Assembly (NCBI GenBank): GCA_011049795.1
Contig: DRHD01000355.1
Coordinates: 1-5,064, forward strand
DNA from: Porticoccus sp.
Lineage (GTDB): Bacteria; Pseudomonadota; Gammaproteobacteria; Pseudomonadales; Porticoccaceae
Reading direction: 5' to 3'
DNA: 5,064 bases
This document shows positions 4,601 through 5,064 of the stretch, piece by piece (the first letter of the stretch is position 1; the number at the start of each line of letters is the position of its first letter). The notes under the pieces were generated by a model. That model saw only the letters and a list, made by a program, of their open reading frames with translations. It searched no databases and was not told the origin of the DNA. The position numbers and the translations under genes are program-made.

Positions 4601-5064
4601 TGGCTAGTCCAGCCACCCCCCTCTCGCCAGCGGAGCCACTGCTTAGCATTCAAAATCTAAGTAAAACTTACGGTACTCAAACCGTACTTAATGACTTATC
4701 CATGCAATTATCCGCAGGAGAGATAGTCGCCATCACCGGCCCCAGCGGCTGCGGAAAAACCACACTCCTTAACCTGATTGCCGGGCTGGACGACCCCGAT
4801 GAAGGGAGTATTGTACTGGCCAAGCAAACGCTGGGCATGCTGAATGAACAACAAAGAACGCTGCTTAGGCGACGCTCGATCGGTTTTATTTTTCAATTTT
4901 TTAATTTGATACCAACCCTAACCGTAGCAGAAAACTGCTGCCTGCCTCTCGAATTAAATAACATTATCGATCAAAAATCACGCGTTCTAGACCAACTAAA
5001 GCAAGTCGGCCTGGCTAATAAACTCGATCAATTCCCCGAACAGCTCTCCGGCGGCGAACAGCAA
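4600..5064 (+). CDS. ABC transporter ATP-binding protein, LolD/MacB type (cut by window end)
   Basis: The first 155 residues of an ATPase subunit that would power an inner-membrane permease of the FtsX/MacB superfamily (lipoprotein release, peptide or macrolide export, or envelope signalling). Visible motifs are an A-loop Tyr24 in LSKTYG, Walker A GPSGCGKT (47-54), Q-loop Gln99 in GFIFQFFNLIPTLTVAEN, and the ABC signature LSGGEQQ (149-155), where the window stops. FQFFNLIPTLT and GLDDPDEGSI are typical of the LolD/MacB/YbbA/FtsE group, but the exact member and substrate cannot be told without the permease. Walker B, D-loop and H-loop lie outside. The ATG at 4600-4602 shares its A with the TAA of the preceding gene (TAATG), implying coupled translation. 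An N-terminal extension of about ten residues (SPATPLSPAE) precedes the usual first strand. I expect the permease gene just downstream. Confidence 0.93.
   Translation, partial: MASPATPLSPAEPLLSIQNLSKTYGTQTVLNDLSMQLSAGEIVAITGPSGCGKTTLLNLIAGLDDPDEGSIVLAKQTLGMLNEQQRTLLRRRSIGFIFQFFNLIPTLTVAENCCLPLELNNIIDQKSRVLDQLKQVGLANKLDQFPEQLSGGEQQ

Noticed and set aside
4708..4896. Minus-strand open frame inside the ABC ATPase
   Set aside because: Antisense to Walker A and Q-loop coding sequence.

Overview
This 5,064-base window looks like chromosomal DNA of a free-living, probably marine, gammaproteobacterium of moderate GC content. The evidence is indirect. It has a SlyX protein with the family's C-terminal PPHY ending, a YciH-type (eIF1/SUI1-like) factor close to the E. 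coli protein, and a CheC-like/diguanylate cyclase pair. Gene spacing is compact and several starts sit at or over the preceding stop. No tRNA, rRNA, CRISPR array, IS element or phage gene is visible.

Left part (1-1500): an aldehyde dehydrogenase on the + strand has all the catalytic landmarks. Its frame is closed by a TGA three bases into the window, although family-like sequence continues upstream of the first ATG. It is therefore either 5'-truncated or a nonsense/frameshift allele. It ends just before a 24-bp perfect inverted repeat whose arms are each palindromic. This REP/MITE-like element lies between two convergent genes.

Middle (1527-3549, - strand): reading 5'->3' on that strand come slyX, a 193-bp gap with possible regulatory repeats, a CheC-like protein, and a PAS-GGDEF diguanylate cyclase. 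The last two form a tight pair: the cyclase's Shine-Dalgarno overlaps the CheC-like gene's stop. This suggests a signalling module joining a CheC-type fold to c-di-GMP synthesis. The cyclase keeps its active site and its inhibitory RxxD site. The CheC-like protein keeps one phosphatase motif but has Ser for Asn in the other.

Right part (3550-5064, + strand): a promoter with a perfect TATAAT drives a YciH homologue that carries an N-terminal four-cysteine cluster. Then follow a membrane-anchored coiled-coil protein of unknown function and, overlapping its stop as TAATG, the start of a LolD/MacB-type ABC ATPase cut by the window end. slyX and yciH diverge from a shared 136-bp region. I see no clearly new large system. 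The most interesting items are the damaged or truncated ALDH start, the nested palindrome, the CheC-GGDEF pair with its asymmetric active sites, and the uncharacterised coiled-coil protein coupled to an ABC ATPase.
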